Shown here: positions 11,100 to 22,500 of the stretch, in pieces
Layout: every line of letters begins with the position of its first letter
Position numbering within the stretch: the stretch's first letter is position 1
Origin: Bactericera cockerelli
Lineage: Eukaryota; Arthropoda; Insecta; Hemiptera; Triozidae
Assembly (NCBI GenBank): GCA_024516035.1
Contig: CM044963.1
Coordinates: forward strand, 22,664,965-22,728,964
DNA: 64,000 nt
Direction of reading: 5' to 3'
Translations under genes and position numbers: made by a program
Notes under the pieces: generated by a model
Told to the model about the DNA's origin: nothing
What the model saw: the letters and a program-made list of their open reading frames with translations, nothing else
Databases searched by the model: none

Positions 11100-11590
11100 A
11101 ATTATATTCTATTAACCGAAATCTTCATTACTTCAAGCGATCTAAAAAAAACACTGCCAATTATAGACACAATACTTCCTCGTGATTGTTTCACATTGTG
11201 TACACGTGCGAATTTTGAGTTTTTATACTAAATTACTTGTATCTCCGAAACAGCTCAACCGATTTTCTTCAAATTTGTTTTATATGGTAGAAAACCGTTT
11301 TTTATACATTCTGGACTCTACAAAAAATTCTGTATCGGCAAGTCGTGGTTCTTATTTTTTGACTTTATTGTCCAAAATTTCGGATTTTCTTAAATATCAG
11401 AGTCAAATTATAATAAATTAAAAAATAAATATAAATAACCTATGTCAAAAAATAATATGCATATTCTTACAAAATTTCATCAAAATCGGGTGTACCGTTC
11501 ACGAGATATAAGCATTTAAGTAAAAAGTTAGTGGTCAGGCGCATGGTCTCTTTCACCCAGAGCCGCTGGTACAAATTCGATAAATTTAAA
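11100..11590. other. AT-rich DNA, possible extension of a dispersed element
   Basis: Phrases like AAAATTTCATCAAAATCGG occur at 11471 and again at 11629, so 11440-11590 may be part of the same element family as 11590-11857. No gene. Confidence 0.45.
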
Positions 11591-11857
11591 ATGGGACCAT
11601 CTACAGAATGTCTCCTAGATGTGTGCAAAATTTCATCAAAATCGGTCGAGTAGTTTCCGAGATTTGCGCGTTACAAGGAATCGTTTTAACAGACAGACCG
11701 ACAGACCGACAGACGGACACAAAACCAAATTTGCTCAGGAGGTTATGAAACGTCCAGAAATATGAAAAAAATTGAAATCGGAGCAAAAAAATATTTTTTT
11801 TTACAAAAACGAACACAATACTTCCGCTTTCTAATATTAGAAATTTCTCGGAAGTAA
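11590..11857 (+). repeat. Dispersed element ending in AATTTCTCGGAAGT
   Basis: AAAATTTCATCAAAATCGG, GAGATTTGCGCGTTACAAGG, a (CAGACCGA)-type short tandem, TCAGGAGGTTATGAAACGTC, then CTAATATTAGAAATTTCTCG. An inverted copy lies at 25845-26060. The family is unknown to me. Confidence 0.65.
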
Positions 11858-12126
11858 TATATAAATATATTTTTTTTATTGGTAACTTTTTTTGCCTTTT
11901 ATTTGTCTGAAGTAATCACCCCCTGTGGGAATCGAACCCCGACCATTAGGCTGAGAGGTGGGCTACGCGCTTGGACAGCTAGGCATCTAAAGTCTCGATT
12001 GACTACGCACAGAAACCTAACGGCAACGCGTAGTCACTCGAGGGGAACAGAGCTCGCCCGGCTTTCAATAATGATGATGTTGTGAATCTAGAGGTTGGAT
12101 GGTAAAAGTGCCTACAGGAAAGAGAG

Positions 12127-12171
<45 letters not shown>

Positions 12172-12419
12172 TAAAGGTAAGCAAGGGAGGAAGCATTATC
12201 ATTATTATTTTATACTTTATCAAGGACATACAAATTATTTACAAACAGATATTACAAATTAATAAACAAAATATGAAACAAAAAACGAAAAAAAAATACC
12301 GAAAAATAAGGAGGAAAATAAATAACATTGAAACATATTCCCTAACTAAAGGGCGGGGTTGTTACCTTTGGCAATCTCTTCCAGCCAAACATTGAGCAAA
12401 ATGCAGAGGCACTTTGAAT

Positions 12420-12560
12420 ACATACGAGTTCTCGTTCTGTCACTGAAGTTAAGCAACGTTCAGCGAGATAAGGACTTGCATGGGTGACCATTAAAATAGC
12501 GAGCATCACGAACCCTCGTCATACTGACTATTTCCGGCCCCACTCAGGTTGAAAGGGTAT
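12420..12560 (+). mobile_element. 5S-rRNA-derived SINE with a well-preserved head
   Basis: GAGTTCTCGTTCTGTCACTG, AAGTTAAGCAACGTTCAGCG and GGACTTGCATGGGTGACCAT follow the 3' half of 5S rRNA closely, including the segment after position ~45. It is not a 5S gene: the 5' third is missing and SINE sequence follows. Confidence 0.72.
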
Positions 12561-12622
12561 AGCAAACACACACCTTGAGCACTCAGTCCTAAGTTATTGA
12601 CGCAATTAATACCTACTACATA

Positions 12623-12655
<33 letters not shown>

Positions 12656-12716
12656 ACACATTAATTTATAAAATAAATATGTACATACATATATGTATAT
12701 GTAATTTCTAGATTTA

Positions 12717-12868
12717 GGGCGGAATAGTATTGTAAAACAGGATTAGAGTGAAAATAAGTGGAAATTATCTTTTAACTTGGGCTATAGTGCGCTGGTTTTG
12801 GTTGGAAACTCCGATTTGAGGGCGAGTCAGGATTAGCTTAACTTTAATCCTGTTTAATAATGTGGCCC
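12717..12868. mobile_element. Harbinger-like MITE (GGGCGGAAT ends, TTA target)
   Basis: TTA at 12714-12716 and 12869-12871. The ends GGGCGGAATAGTATTG... and ...AATAATGTGGCCC enclose paired AAACAGGATTA / TAATCCTGTTT segments. A partial relative is at 246-283. Confidence 0.65.
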
Positions 12869-13284
12869 TTAGACTTACCGGAAGAGGAATTTAGCTGAAA
12901 AATATTAAACTAGTAACCTCTGGGTTACACGGTCAACTCTACCACTGACTTGAGTTCGGCCATTTTTAAAGCTTCAAATGAGGTTTATTTTGCTATTTTT
13001 TTTTTTGCAAATTTTGCTGAAACGCGGTATACTTTGAGAAACCATCGACCATTAAAATGTGACCCTTGACCATAATGTGTTTAATGAATAGCGACCTATT
13101 AGTAACACTTCCCAGACATGTTTTGTGGCTTTCTGGTGGCTATTAAGATGGTGGCTATTAAGAGATGTGGCTTGATCATAATGTTTCTTTGCGTTGTTAT
13201 GCTCTGCGCATTGATGGAAGTCCAATTTGTTGACTAACCTCGTTTTGGACATCATTTGGAACATGAGTTCCACCCTTAATAAAT

Positions 13285-13492
13285 AATATTAATACTCTTT
13301 AGTGAAAGGTAACCACCATGCGAGGTTACTGCTCAAACCATTTTCTATCACCTAACTCTTACAATCTTATTATTATGTGGTCACAAACTCAAATTAACGA
13401 AGAAAAATTCATGCCAGCTGGGTGGAATTCGAATCAAGGGATCCCTACACTACCTGGATTACCAAACTAGCGCGTTAACCAATTGACTACCC
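13285..13492 (-). mobile_element. tRNA-derived SINE (GGTAACCACCAGGCGAGG family)
   Basis: CTCTTTAGTGAAAGGTAACC, TATTATTATGTGGTCACAAA, GGAATTCGAATCAAGGGATC and CCAAACTAGCGCGTTAACC. Full length, diverged. Confidence 0.65.
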
Positions 13493-13655
13493 TTCATTCG
13501 CTAGTCAACTCAACCGGCTGCCTACATTAACCACACCCAATCTGTGTTGGGTCGAGAAGAGACAACATTATGAGTGCCTGTCTTTGAGTGGTTACAAGAA
13601 AAGTCCTTGTTGGACAGTGCTTAACTTCAGCGTTTATCTGATCAGTCACATCTTG
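13490..13655 (-). mobile_element. 5S-headed SINE copy, diverged
   Basis: CTACCCTTCATTCGCTAG and CACACCCAATCTGTGTTGGG (core), then GAGTGGTTACAAGAAAAGTC, GGACAGTGCTTAACTTCAGC, antisense to the 5S head. Confidence 0.6.
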
Positions 13656-14770
13656 ATGTATTTGACGTGCGATCAATGCTGGAAGAACAGGCGTTAGAAA
13701 AAATAGAACGGACTCAGAAGAGAACAGACCTCGTTTCTATTGCTGAGATAAGACAAAAAGTCCCTGTACTGAACTACTATCTAACAAGGTCATGTGTATT
13801 TGACAGATAAAACATTTTTTTCTACTATGTAATGCTCTGTTGTTTTACGAACACTATACGTATACAATACATAACCATAATAATTTTACATAACATAACA
13901 CTATGCTTCATTGTTTACTACAACAAAAACAATAGCAAATAAGAGATCTTATAGGAAATTACTTTCATTTACATAACCGAACATGTAAATGAAGCTGGCT
14001 TAACTTAGCTGGCTTAACAAATGAAATTGTTGACACCATTGAGTTATCAATTTTTGACGACATTTGATAACTCACTAAGGAAACACAGACTTGAATGTCA
14101 CTTTTTATCGAGGAATACATAATAATCATAGACAAATAAATACCTTAGGTGCAATAAACCCTAATAGATTTTGATGATTTCTATCTTTTCATCAGATGTA
14201 AACCTTGAAAAATACACCTTTCTAGGTTTGTGTTGAAGTATAAACATTGATTTTCTGTAATCAATGTTCACACTTTTCTGTAAACATTCAAAGATTGCAT
14301 CTATTTGTATTTTGAGGATTCCCTTGAAATGCCTTGAACGTTGCAAATATCAACGTTCAATGTTACCGTGACATTAATCTAGAAGTTCCATCCTCAGACC
14401 AAAACGATGACATCACCAGAGACCACTAAACCAGAATACTAGAATCAACCGATGAACCAAAACAAATCAACTGGACTCCAGCAGGACTGATTTCAGGCAC
14501 CCGGCCCAACATAGGCTGGATGATAATTATGATGTTGTAGTGGCAGCAATGCCATCAAATCACATCTTATCTGCGGGGATTTCAAGAAATTTCGGCATCA
14601 CTTGCATTATCCAATTTGTCACAAGTCCTTTGCTGTCAGGTTGATAGGGTTTGAAGGGCAATTGAAAAGGTGAGTAGTGTCATGTGGGCTGCCTATATTT
14701 TTTGGACATACATCTTTAATGGCTGGAACAATTCAGTACAATTACCTAAGTATTAAGGTGGATATGTGGA
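13655..14770. other. No gene recognised
   Basis: Moderate AT content; small repeats (GCTGGCTTAAC twice near 13994) and a SINE core scrap at 14508. No supported coding sequence. Confidence 0.5.
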
Positions 14771-14930
14771 CAGCAAGAGCTCGTTCCAGAAACACTTTCC
14801 ACTCTCCAAATCTCCTTTTCATCGCACTCTACTTGGTTAATTTGAACGCAATAACCAATCAGAGTGCGTTGTGTGACAGTTTAAAGGGAGATTTGGAGAG
14901 TAAAAATTGTTTCTGGTACGGGCTACAGGT
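14770..14930. mobile_element. MITE-like imperfect palindrome
   Basis: AGCTCGTTCCAGAAACA and CACTCTCCAAATCTCC pair with GGAGATTTGGAGAGT and TGTTTCTGGTACGGGC. The inner CACTCTACTTGG / ATCAGAGTGCG also match partly. Boundaries approximate. Confidence 0.6.
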
Positions 14931-17480
14931 TTGTGAATTTGTAATAAAATCTATGGAAGAGAAACGTTAGTAAAAAAGAGGATTTTGTTCATTGATCAAT
15001 GAGTTTGGTGACATGATTAACGCAATAGAATTTGATTGAAAAGATTGCTGTGTTTGCGTTCCAGATTTTGAGTTAACAACTCTCATACTGGCTAAAAATC
15101 TAAAGTTCGGTAGTATTCGAACATATGCGCGAGAAAAAGTGAAAACAATTTTTATCTGAAAGACTGGTGGAGATTTCAATGACCAAATGGCATTAGATCA
15201 AATGCAGATGGTAAGTTTTACCTTCCAGCTGACGATATTACCTACCTTATATGATGCTCATCATTATTGAAACTATTTTTGTTACAAAACCTAGGATCTG
15301 CCCTGGGCTCGATGTAACAAAACTGTGTCATTGTGTCATCTCTGTGATGGTTGTGACTACGTCTTGTATTCATGGTCCAAGACCATCCAGCGATCCAACA
15401 ATCGCGGGCGATTAGGACCGATACCAATTCCATTATTATCAGTAAGTAGAAGGTATTGCTTTATTACCGCTACTGGTATAACGGGTGAACCATTTATACT
15501 GTTCAACGAAAGCAATTTTAATATTGCTATCTCGATATTCTTATCTAAATTTGTCTGTGTGGGAGCGGCTCCTGTTATTTGCGACCGCTGATATCGCCTT
15601 ATTGTAAAAAAATACTAATATTTCTTGTGTAGTATTATTAGGTTTTTGGTCATATTGCCCACAGTTATACAGTGGCTTATAGAATATGTTAATCAGCCAA
15701 TGCAAAAAAAAAAAAAATATGTTAATCAAGATCTCAATGAAAAGTTTTATAAACAGTCAGTGAATTCATATTATTATTACAAATATCATTGTTACCTATT
15801 TTCTATTGAATTGTTTCCATGATAGGTTCTCACGAATAATATTGGTTTACTAAACAGATCGATTTCTTCCTCTTTGATAGATCTGAATAGCGGAACATTT
15901 ACATCTTCATGTTTATCAATACTCTCATTATCATCTGGTTTCTATTGGTCCTGCATTTTTTTTTTTTCTAGTAGGTATCTACTTCAATTGTATCTCTCGG
16001 TCTGTTACTCGTATAGTCTTATCATTATTGCTTACTTTTAGAATTATTCTGTTTCTAATGTCCTATTTTCCATAATTCAGCTATGTTTGATACTTTCTTT
16101 AAATATTTTACTTTTGTTCCTTTTCCAATGTACAAGTTGTCTCATTTCTGCTTTTTTTCTAAGAAGTTTCTACTTTATTTAGTTGCTCATCATTTCCAAA
16201 ACTATAAGCACACTTTCTTCACTATCCTGAGTAACTTTAGGTTTTCTCCCTACTTGTATAATATTTTTTGTTAATATTATATGTAGGTACCCACTCTTTT
16301 TAATTATTTTCATAATATTAATTGAGCTTTTTATTTAAACATTAATGTTTTTATTATCTTAAGAAGTTGCATCTCAATATGATAAAAAAAAAAAAAAAAA
16401 AAAAAAATCAAGACAACTAGCTAACACTTCTGCACCTAATGCTGGCCATCAGTCTCAATGAGCAATAATAGATAATTTTATTATAGTCTATATTTTAATA
16501 ATAATAATAGAAAATCTTATAAGGGCAAAGTTTTATAAGTAAAGCTATTAAGCCCAGAACTTACTCGAACTTGTATATTTAGGTATACAGTCTGTTTTCA
16601 TTAATTAATTTATAATCTTCTTAAAGTAGACGGCAGCGAATTGGGATCGATATCTCTTAGGCTTTTAAGAGATCAATAATTTAAGTTGTGGTTTGTTGAA
16701 ACATGGATTTTTACTCTTCTCAGTTCTAGCTTTTTATGTGGAGTGTTTACATTTGGACTGCCAAAGTTTGTTTTACTTTAAGAAGAGATTTATTTAACTT
16801 ATGAGTAGTGATTAGGAGTGTTTTATTTAGGCAACTTGTCAAAGAGATGAAAACTGAAATTCAGATCGATCCGAAATCGCCAGTGACTCATTTGCAGGTT
16901 AGTCCCACACATATGAGGTATTTATTGACAGAGCACTCAACAAATCCGCATTATCAGTTCAACACTCAGGTGTTAATGTGTTTTTAGCTCTATAATTTAT
17001 TCCGAGTTTTTTTTTATATATCGGAACCAAAATTCTTTCTCAGAGTATTATCTACGCTTGAGAAAGAGGGAGAGAGTGAGTGTATGTGTGTTTGTACAAG
17101 AGAGAGAAAAAAATAGTGAGAGAGAACTCCTCTTGGTGATTTTAAAACACCAATTTGGCACAAATAACGGTTCCATTTTTGTGTTGTTTTTACTTCTTCT
17201 TTGTGGAGCCATTTCTTTATCGTTAACATTGTTATCATCATCATCAAAGTTATCATTAGCATGATTGGAGGTACACCAATATCATATAGAGGTACATTAA
17301 GTCCATAATTATTAATGAACCCATGTTTTTTCGTGAACTGATTTCATCAGTGCCGGATGTTGACCTTCAAAAGGGGCATTGATCACCTGCCGGAGCATAG
17401 GTTTCAGAGTGAGCCAGTGAGGAGTATTCAGGCATTCTCTTCCACTCAAACTTAAGTAAAAGCATCACTGGAGAAGTAGG
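14931..17480. other. AT-rich DNA, no gene seen
   Basis: Poly(A) at 16385-16407 and a short GA run near 17060-17130. ORFs are short and Phe/Tyr-rich, with no recognisable product. Confidence 0.55.
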
Positions 17481-17487
17481 TAGTTAA

Positions 17488-17704
17488 CACGTATGAGACG
17501 GCGTGCCCACCGGTGGGTCACGATTTTTTTCAATTTCCCTTGTAACGTGACCCACCGGTGGGCACAGATAATGCTAATATATATTTTTGTACTCGCCTGT
17601 CCCAATTTTTTTTTGTTGTTGTCATATTTGGAACACATACCCTAATTTAAAGACGTCCCAGCGTACAAAACAAACTATAGAAAATAGGACCCGTCTCATA
17701 CGTG
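17488..17704. mobile_element. piggyBac-like MITE with TTAA target
   Basis: CACGTATGAGACGG terminal inverted repeats (14 bp) are flanked by TTAA at 17484-17487 and 17705-17708. An internal inverted pair, GTGCCCACCGGTGGGTCACG (17503-17522) and its complement (17546-17565), forms a strong hairpin whose arms also contain CACCGGTG. TTAA flanks and C-starting ends fit piggyBac-type transposition; no transposase. Confidence 0.75.
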
Positions 17705-18114
17705 TTAAAGAAGTGACAGGAGAAATAATGCAAATAACAGACGAAGAAATCTTTATTCTAGTCTTGCTTCCTGCTCACATCAACTGAATGTAAAAGTACC
17801 ATTAAGGTTTCAGATACATTAAAGAGCTGGTTTAGGCTATTTTTTACCAATTCTATCAAAAGTTCTAGGAGATTTATCAGTGTTAGGTGTCAAAATTTAA
17901 TGAGACTGCTCTAACACCTTTATATTTTTTATGAAAAGACACAATGATTCTATGTACCTATGATATATTTTTTTTTTTGATGCCCATGTTTTGATGTAAA
18001 ATTAAAAGGTTCTTCAAAAAGAAATTCCTTTTCTTATCAGCTTTTCCCAATCTAATGGGCGTCAGCATTATCTTCCAATATTTTTGCTATCCATAAGTTT
18101 TCATCGAATCCTTA

Positions 18115-18233
18115 GGGCGAAATTAATAGACAAATTGCTAAGCGTCGGTTTCCCTATCTTACAGTTTTACACAGTACGCAATTCGTGACTTAGCGCCACA
18201 GAGGTATTACAAAAACGTCTATTAATTTTGCCC
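18115..18233. mobile_element. Harbinger-like MITE (GGGCGGAATTAATAGACG family)
   Basis: TTA flanks (18112-18114, 18234-18236). Starts GGGCGAAATTAATAGAC and ends GTCTATTAATTTTGCCC; interior GACTTAGCGCCACAGAGG. 119 bp. Confidence 0.72.
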
Positions 18234-18775
18234 TTAGTTTCTTAAACATTTCTCTCAACTTCAATTTTCGTCTCATTCTCCTAAATATTCTTCCAAAATC
18301 AATTCCATCAAAATTTTACAATTACCGTAAATTCCTTTTTCTTACTTTTACAATACCCAAATAACCTCAACTTGAATTTTCCCTCCCCAACGCCTCTACT
18401 TTTTCTTCTCTCTCTCTCTTTCTCTCAGTTCTATTTCTATCTCTTCTGGTATCTATTAAAATCCGGTGTGCCTGTGTACTTTATAGTGCTCCACTATTGA
18501 AAGAATTAGACCTTCACTGGTGTACTGGTGACCCCTATTCCTTCCCAGGCGGGAACCTGAACTGATCTAAATATAAACGACCTTCAACTGGACCGATGCT
18601 GGACTCTCAAAGTTCAAAAGAAATAATAGGTAGACCATAATACCTAATTTTAGTTCGAGTGAAGATCATGACGATGGTAGGTGATGATGAAATTGAAGAA
18701 GATCATTAGGTGGAGATGAAGATTATAGTAAAAATAAAGAAGATGGAAATAATAATGAAGATGATGGTGGTTAAG

Positions 18776-18995
18776 ACTCCGTGGCGTAACAGTTGTGACT
18801 ACTGTCCGTAGTCCAGACATCTTGAATTCGATTCCCGGTCGGAGCAGATTTTTCACACAGAAAGTTGTGTTTACCCCAAACACGCGAGGCTGGCATTTCC
18901 GGTCCTACCCAGACTACCTGAGTTTAATGTGGGTAGGTGGTGCGATTCTCAGTGAATAGAGGATGAAACGCCCGTCATAATTAGGACGTTAATTC
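18776..18995 (+). mobile_element. tRNA-headed SINE sharing the same core
   Basis: The head CTCCGTGGCGTAACAG... GAATTCGATTCCCGGTCGG has tRNA-like A- and B-box regions. After GCGAGGCTGGCATTTCCGG it enters the same core as the 5S SINEs (GTTTAATGTGGGTAGG, GTGAATAGAGGATGAAACGC) and ends TAGGACGTTAAT. Confidence 0.68.
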
Positions 18996-19394
18996 AAGTA
19001 GAATCGTTAGCATTAGAAAGGATATCCAGCCGTAAAGCATGTACCATTACCTACCAACCTCAGCCATGAGGCTGAACGTGAAAAATGTCGACCCCAGGTA
19101 GGATTGGGAAAGGGCAAAGTGAAATAGAAGAAGAAGATGATGGTTAAGATGAAAAATATCATGACGATGATCAAGATAGAATTACGAGGATGATGAACAT
19201 TATTAGGAAAATATAGGAGAAAATGATTTTAAAAATAGAAACTAGAAGCTGAATTAGAATTTCAGACAAATGAACATGAGTAAACTTTTAATTTTTCTTT
19301 TCTTCATTTGACGGCTTTTTAACAAGACGATTAGCCTCTCGTTCAGACCGGTACTTCTAATTTTACATCTTATCATATTAACACTTAGACGACC

Positions 19395-19490
19395 GTCATT
19401 TTTGCTCATTTTGGGACTTGAACCACCGACCTCCAGATTACAAGTCCGCTGCTCTATCGATTAAGCTATTGAGGTCGGTACCTATTAACA
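19395..19490 (-). mobile_element. tRNA-derived SINE head fragment
   Basis: GGGACTTGAACCACCGACCT and CTATCGATTAAGCTATTGAG are antisense to the SINE head. It abuts an AACACTTAGACGACCG end at 19380. Similar head fragments lie at 4362-4405, 5318-5370 and, on +, 48692-48775. Confidence 0.55.
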
Positions 19491-19513
19491 ATATTTTTAC
19501 TCATACCAATATA

Positions 19514-20403
19514 CAGGGTGAGCATAAAGTCTCACCCCACCCTCCGTATCTCGAGAATAGCTGAAAATACAAGAAAAGGCAAAAACACATATCCCTTCGA
19601 TGGATTAATTTTCAGCCAAAAAAAATTTGCCTACACGGCCCCAGTCAGGCTGGGCATGGACCAACTTTAAAATCTTAAAAAGAATGGTATGTCTTGTGGC
19701 ATATTGTTTTAAAGGTGTTATAAAGAGAAGTTCATTACAACAAATTTCAGTAAGGTACGACTTACCATTCTTGAGATACAGGGTCGGACGTCCTGCGTAA
19801 TATCCATAATATATTTTGACCTATAACTCGTTGACCGTAAATTCCAGAAAAATGAAATTTGTTGATAATAACTCCTTATGGCAAGAACTTTCGAACAAGT
19901 TAAAACACGATTTGTTTTTTCGTTAAAATTTTTCGGACTGTTCGTCCGGCTGGCTGACGAAACCGACCAGGAACTAACATCAACAGAGTATGTCGAGTTA
20001 TAACTTTTTCGACAGGGCTTGTCATAAGGAGTTATGATCAACAAATTTCATTTTTCTATAATTTACAGTTAACGAGTTATAGGTCAAAATATATGGATAT
20101 TACGCAGGACGTTCGACCCTGTGTCTCGAGAACGGTAAGTCGTAGCAAACTAAAGTTTGTTGTAATGAACTTTTCTCCATGAGACCTTTAAAACAATATG
20201 CCACAAAACATACCATTCTATTTAAGATTTTAAAGTTGGTCCATGCCCAGATTGCCCAGCCTGACTGGGGCCGTGTAGGCAAATTTTCTTGGCTGAAAAT
20301 TAATCCACCTAAAATCGAAGGAATATGTGTTTTTGTGTTTTCTTGTATTTTCAGCCATTCTCGAGATACGGGGGGGGTGGGGTGAGACTTTATGCTCACC
20401 CTG
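19514..20403. mobile_element. 890 bp palindromic DNA element (CAGGGTGAGCATAAAG ends)
   Basis: Ends read CAGGGTGAGCATAAAGTCTC and its inverted copy, flanked by TA on both sides (19512-19513, 20404-20405). The arms pair over about 400 bp each around a short centre near 19935-20010. It shares the CAGGGTG start and TA target with the 28 kb and 39 kb elements, but the rest differs. No transposase. Confidence 0.78.
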
Positions 20404-20742
20404 TATGTACATATAATAACCTATGTACAAAATGTAAGTGCATGAGACTATTTTCCCAAGTCCAATCTTAGATTATAATTAGCCTGGACTTGAGATTGGT
20501 AGAAATGCATGTGGCAAAGCTGTTACGAAGCAAAGCTGTAAATGTCTACTTCTATTTGTATTGGAATGAGAAATATAATCTCCTGTAGGGTTTGAAAGCT
20601 GCTCATTAGAGGATGATGCTGATATTTGTGACGCTGATGTTGATGAAAAGAATGCCAACAATAATGATAAGAACTTGGAAATACTGAGCCCGAGAGCTAG
20701 AAATACTGGAACTCCACAGAGCGGTAATAAGGAATCTGGAAG

Positions 20743-21062
20743 ATTGGACGAATTAGAGAAAAAACTTGGATAACATACCTGGGGCCGTGCTAGCTGTGAT
20801 TAGAAATATTGGAAGTGTCTTGGTTGTAAGTAGGGAATGAGGAATTACAGAAAAATACAGGAGGTGAGGAAAAGGAGGACAATTTCAGGTGAATATTGGA
20901 CGAATTAGAGAAGAAACTTGGATAACATACCTAGGGCCGTGCAAGCTGTGATTAGAAATATTGGAAGTGCCTTCGTTGCAAGTAGGGAATGAGGAATTGC
21001 GTCTAGGAACATACAGGAGGTGAGGAAAAGGAGGAAAATTGAGGTGAATATTGGACGAATCA
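20743..21062 (+). repeat. ~154 bp tandem duplication
   Basis: TTGGACGAATTAGAG begins at 20743 and 20896, with a partial third copy (TTGGACGAATCAGA) at 21051. Each full unit carries CTTGGATAACATACCT and AGTAGGGAATGAGGAATT. A poly(A) run follows at 21100, hinting at a retroelement 3' end. No coding capacity recognised. Confidence 0.75.
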
Positions 21063-21804
21063 GAAGAGAAACATGGACACTATGTATTTAAGCATACTAA
21101 AAAAAAAAAAAAAAAAAAAAAAAACAACAAATAAAACTATAATATACTATAATATAAATGACAAGATGTTATTGTATATTGTTGCCAATGCTATCACAAT
21201 GGCCATTCTACATAATATAGTTGACTTAAACAAAGACATAAATAATATGAAGTCGATTAACTTTTTAATAAAAGATAATAAGGTTTATAGGTTTATTGAA
21301 TAAAATATAAACAAAAAATTACATTGTTTTGATAAGTATTCCATTTACACTAACACTTGTGACTTAAAACAAAAAAAAAAAAAAAATCAACTCAAAAAAA
21401 TTAATCTGATAAAGCTTTTGTCCAAAATTGTTCAAAATTTTGTGCATTGCTGGGATGTTTATTATTTTTTTTTTTTTTTAATTTTTTTTTTTACTGATAC
21501 ACTCTGTGTACTTGCAAATACATCTCGTGTATTTTATGATTAGAAGAAATGCAAGTTCGTTTTGCTTGTTTTCTTTCCATTTTTCCGATCGTTGACCCGA
21601 CGCAATGCAGGTAAAGCGGTGCCTATTTTAATTGTATCATTAACTCGGAAGGTAATTGCTTAGTGGACTTCGGAGGAGAGTCGAGGTTCAAGTCCAGGTC
21701 ATGGAAGCAAAAGAGTAAGTTGTGCACTCTGCTTGCACGCAGGGGACCGGGTTCGAATACTGACTGTGTGCAAAATTTCGTGAGGACAAATGAGTAGGTA
21801 CTTT

Positions 21805-21975
21805 CACGACGAACTTGCCAGCCTCACATGTTCGGAGGGAACAGAATTTTCTGTGCGAAAAGTCTGCTCCAACCGGGAATCGAACTCAGGATACGCCACG
21901 TTACACCAGCGAATGGAGGGTAAAACCCCCGTCCTGTCTACCTCAAGTTAGGACGTTAAAACCAAATAGAATCAA
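21805..21975. mobile_element. Rearranged tRNA-headed SINE
   Basis: An antisense head (GCTCCAACCGGGAATCGAAC, GGATACGCCACGTTACACC) is followed directly by a sense tail (GCGAATGGAGGGTAAAACCC, AAGTTAGGACGTTAAAACC). This head/tail inversion indicates rearrangement or insertion of one copy into another. Confidence 0.6.
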
Positions 21976-22185
21976 TGGACATGAAAGGAGCCTAGACATT
22001 GGATCTGGGCGTCCATATAATCCTCTCACCACCGTGATTTAGGTATCAATACCTATCTCACGGACACGGAATTGACGGAATTATTATTATTATTACTAAT
22101 ACTGTCCGAGCGCGCTCAGACGAGGCTGGTTCGAGGCCAGGCACGGGAGATGAGGTGGATGAAGAAACAACAGTTCAAGACGGGT

Positions 22186-22355
22186 CCCTGTTATTCTAGC
22201 TGTAACAGGTCCCTGTTATTCTAGCTGTAACAGGTCCCTGTTATTCTAGCTGTAACAGGTCCCTGTTATTCTAGCTGTAACAGGTCCCTGTTATTCTAGC
22301 TGTAACAGGTCCCTGTTATTCTAGCTGTAACAGGCCCCTGTTATTCTAGCTGTAA
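22186..22355. repeat. 25 bp minisatellite (CCCTGTTATTCTAGCTGT units)
   Basis: About seven near-perfect copies of TCCCTGTTATTCTAGCTG + TAACAGG. The junction forms AACAGGTCCCTGTT, a small hairpin. Low divergence implies recent expansion, seemingly from within a SINE. Confidence 0.85.
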
Positions 22356-22364
22356 GCGCAAGAT

Positions 22365-22500
22365 GTATTATTATGTGGCCAAAATCCTAAATGGGAATAC
22401 AACTTGTCATGTCCCGGATGGGTTTCGAACCTGCGATCCCTGGATAACCAGACCGGCGCCTTGACCAGTTGTCCACTGAGCTACCAAGAGGCTTATGCTT
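22365..22500 (-). mobile_element. tRNA-derived SINE (TACTGCCCGATT family), with minisatellite at its edge
   Basis: TATTATTATGTGGCCAAAAT, ACTTGTCATGTCCCGG, GGTTTCGAACCTGCGATCC and CACTGAGCTACCAAGAGGC. The 25 bp tandem array at 22186 ends at the segment of this SINE that elsewhere reads CCAGCAGTAAGC. Confidence 0.6.

Noticed and set aside
12425..12500. 5S rRNA gene
   Set aside because: Only the 3' half resembles 5S and it continues into a SINE body; copies are dispersed, not a tandem 5S cluster.
22186..22355. CRISPR array
   Set aside because: Direct 25 bp repeats without spacers, in eukaryotic DNA; a minisatellite.
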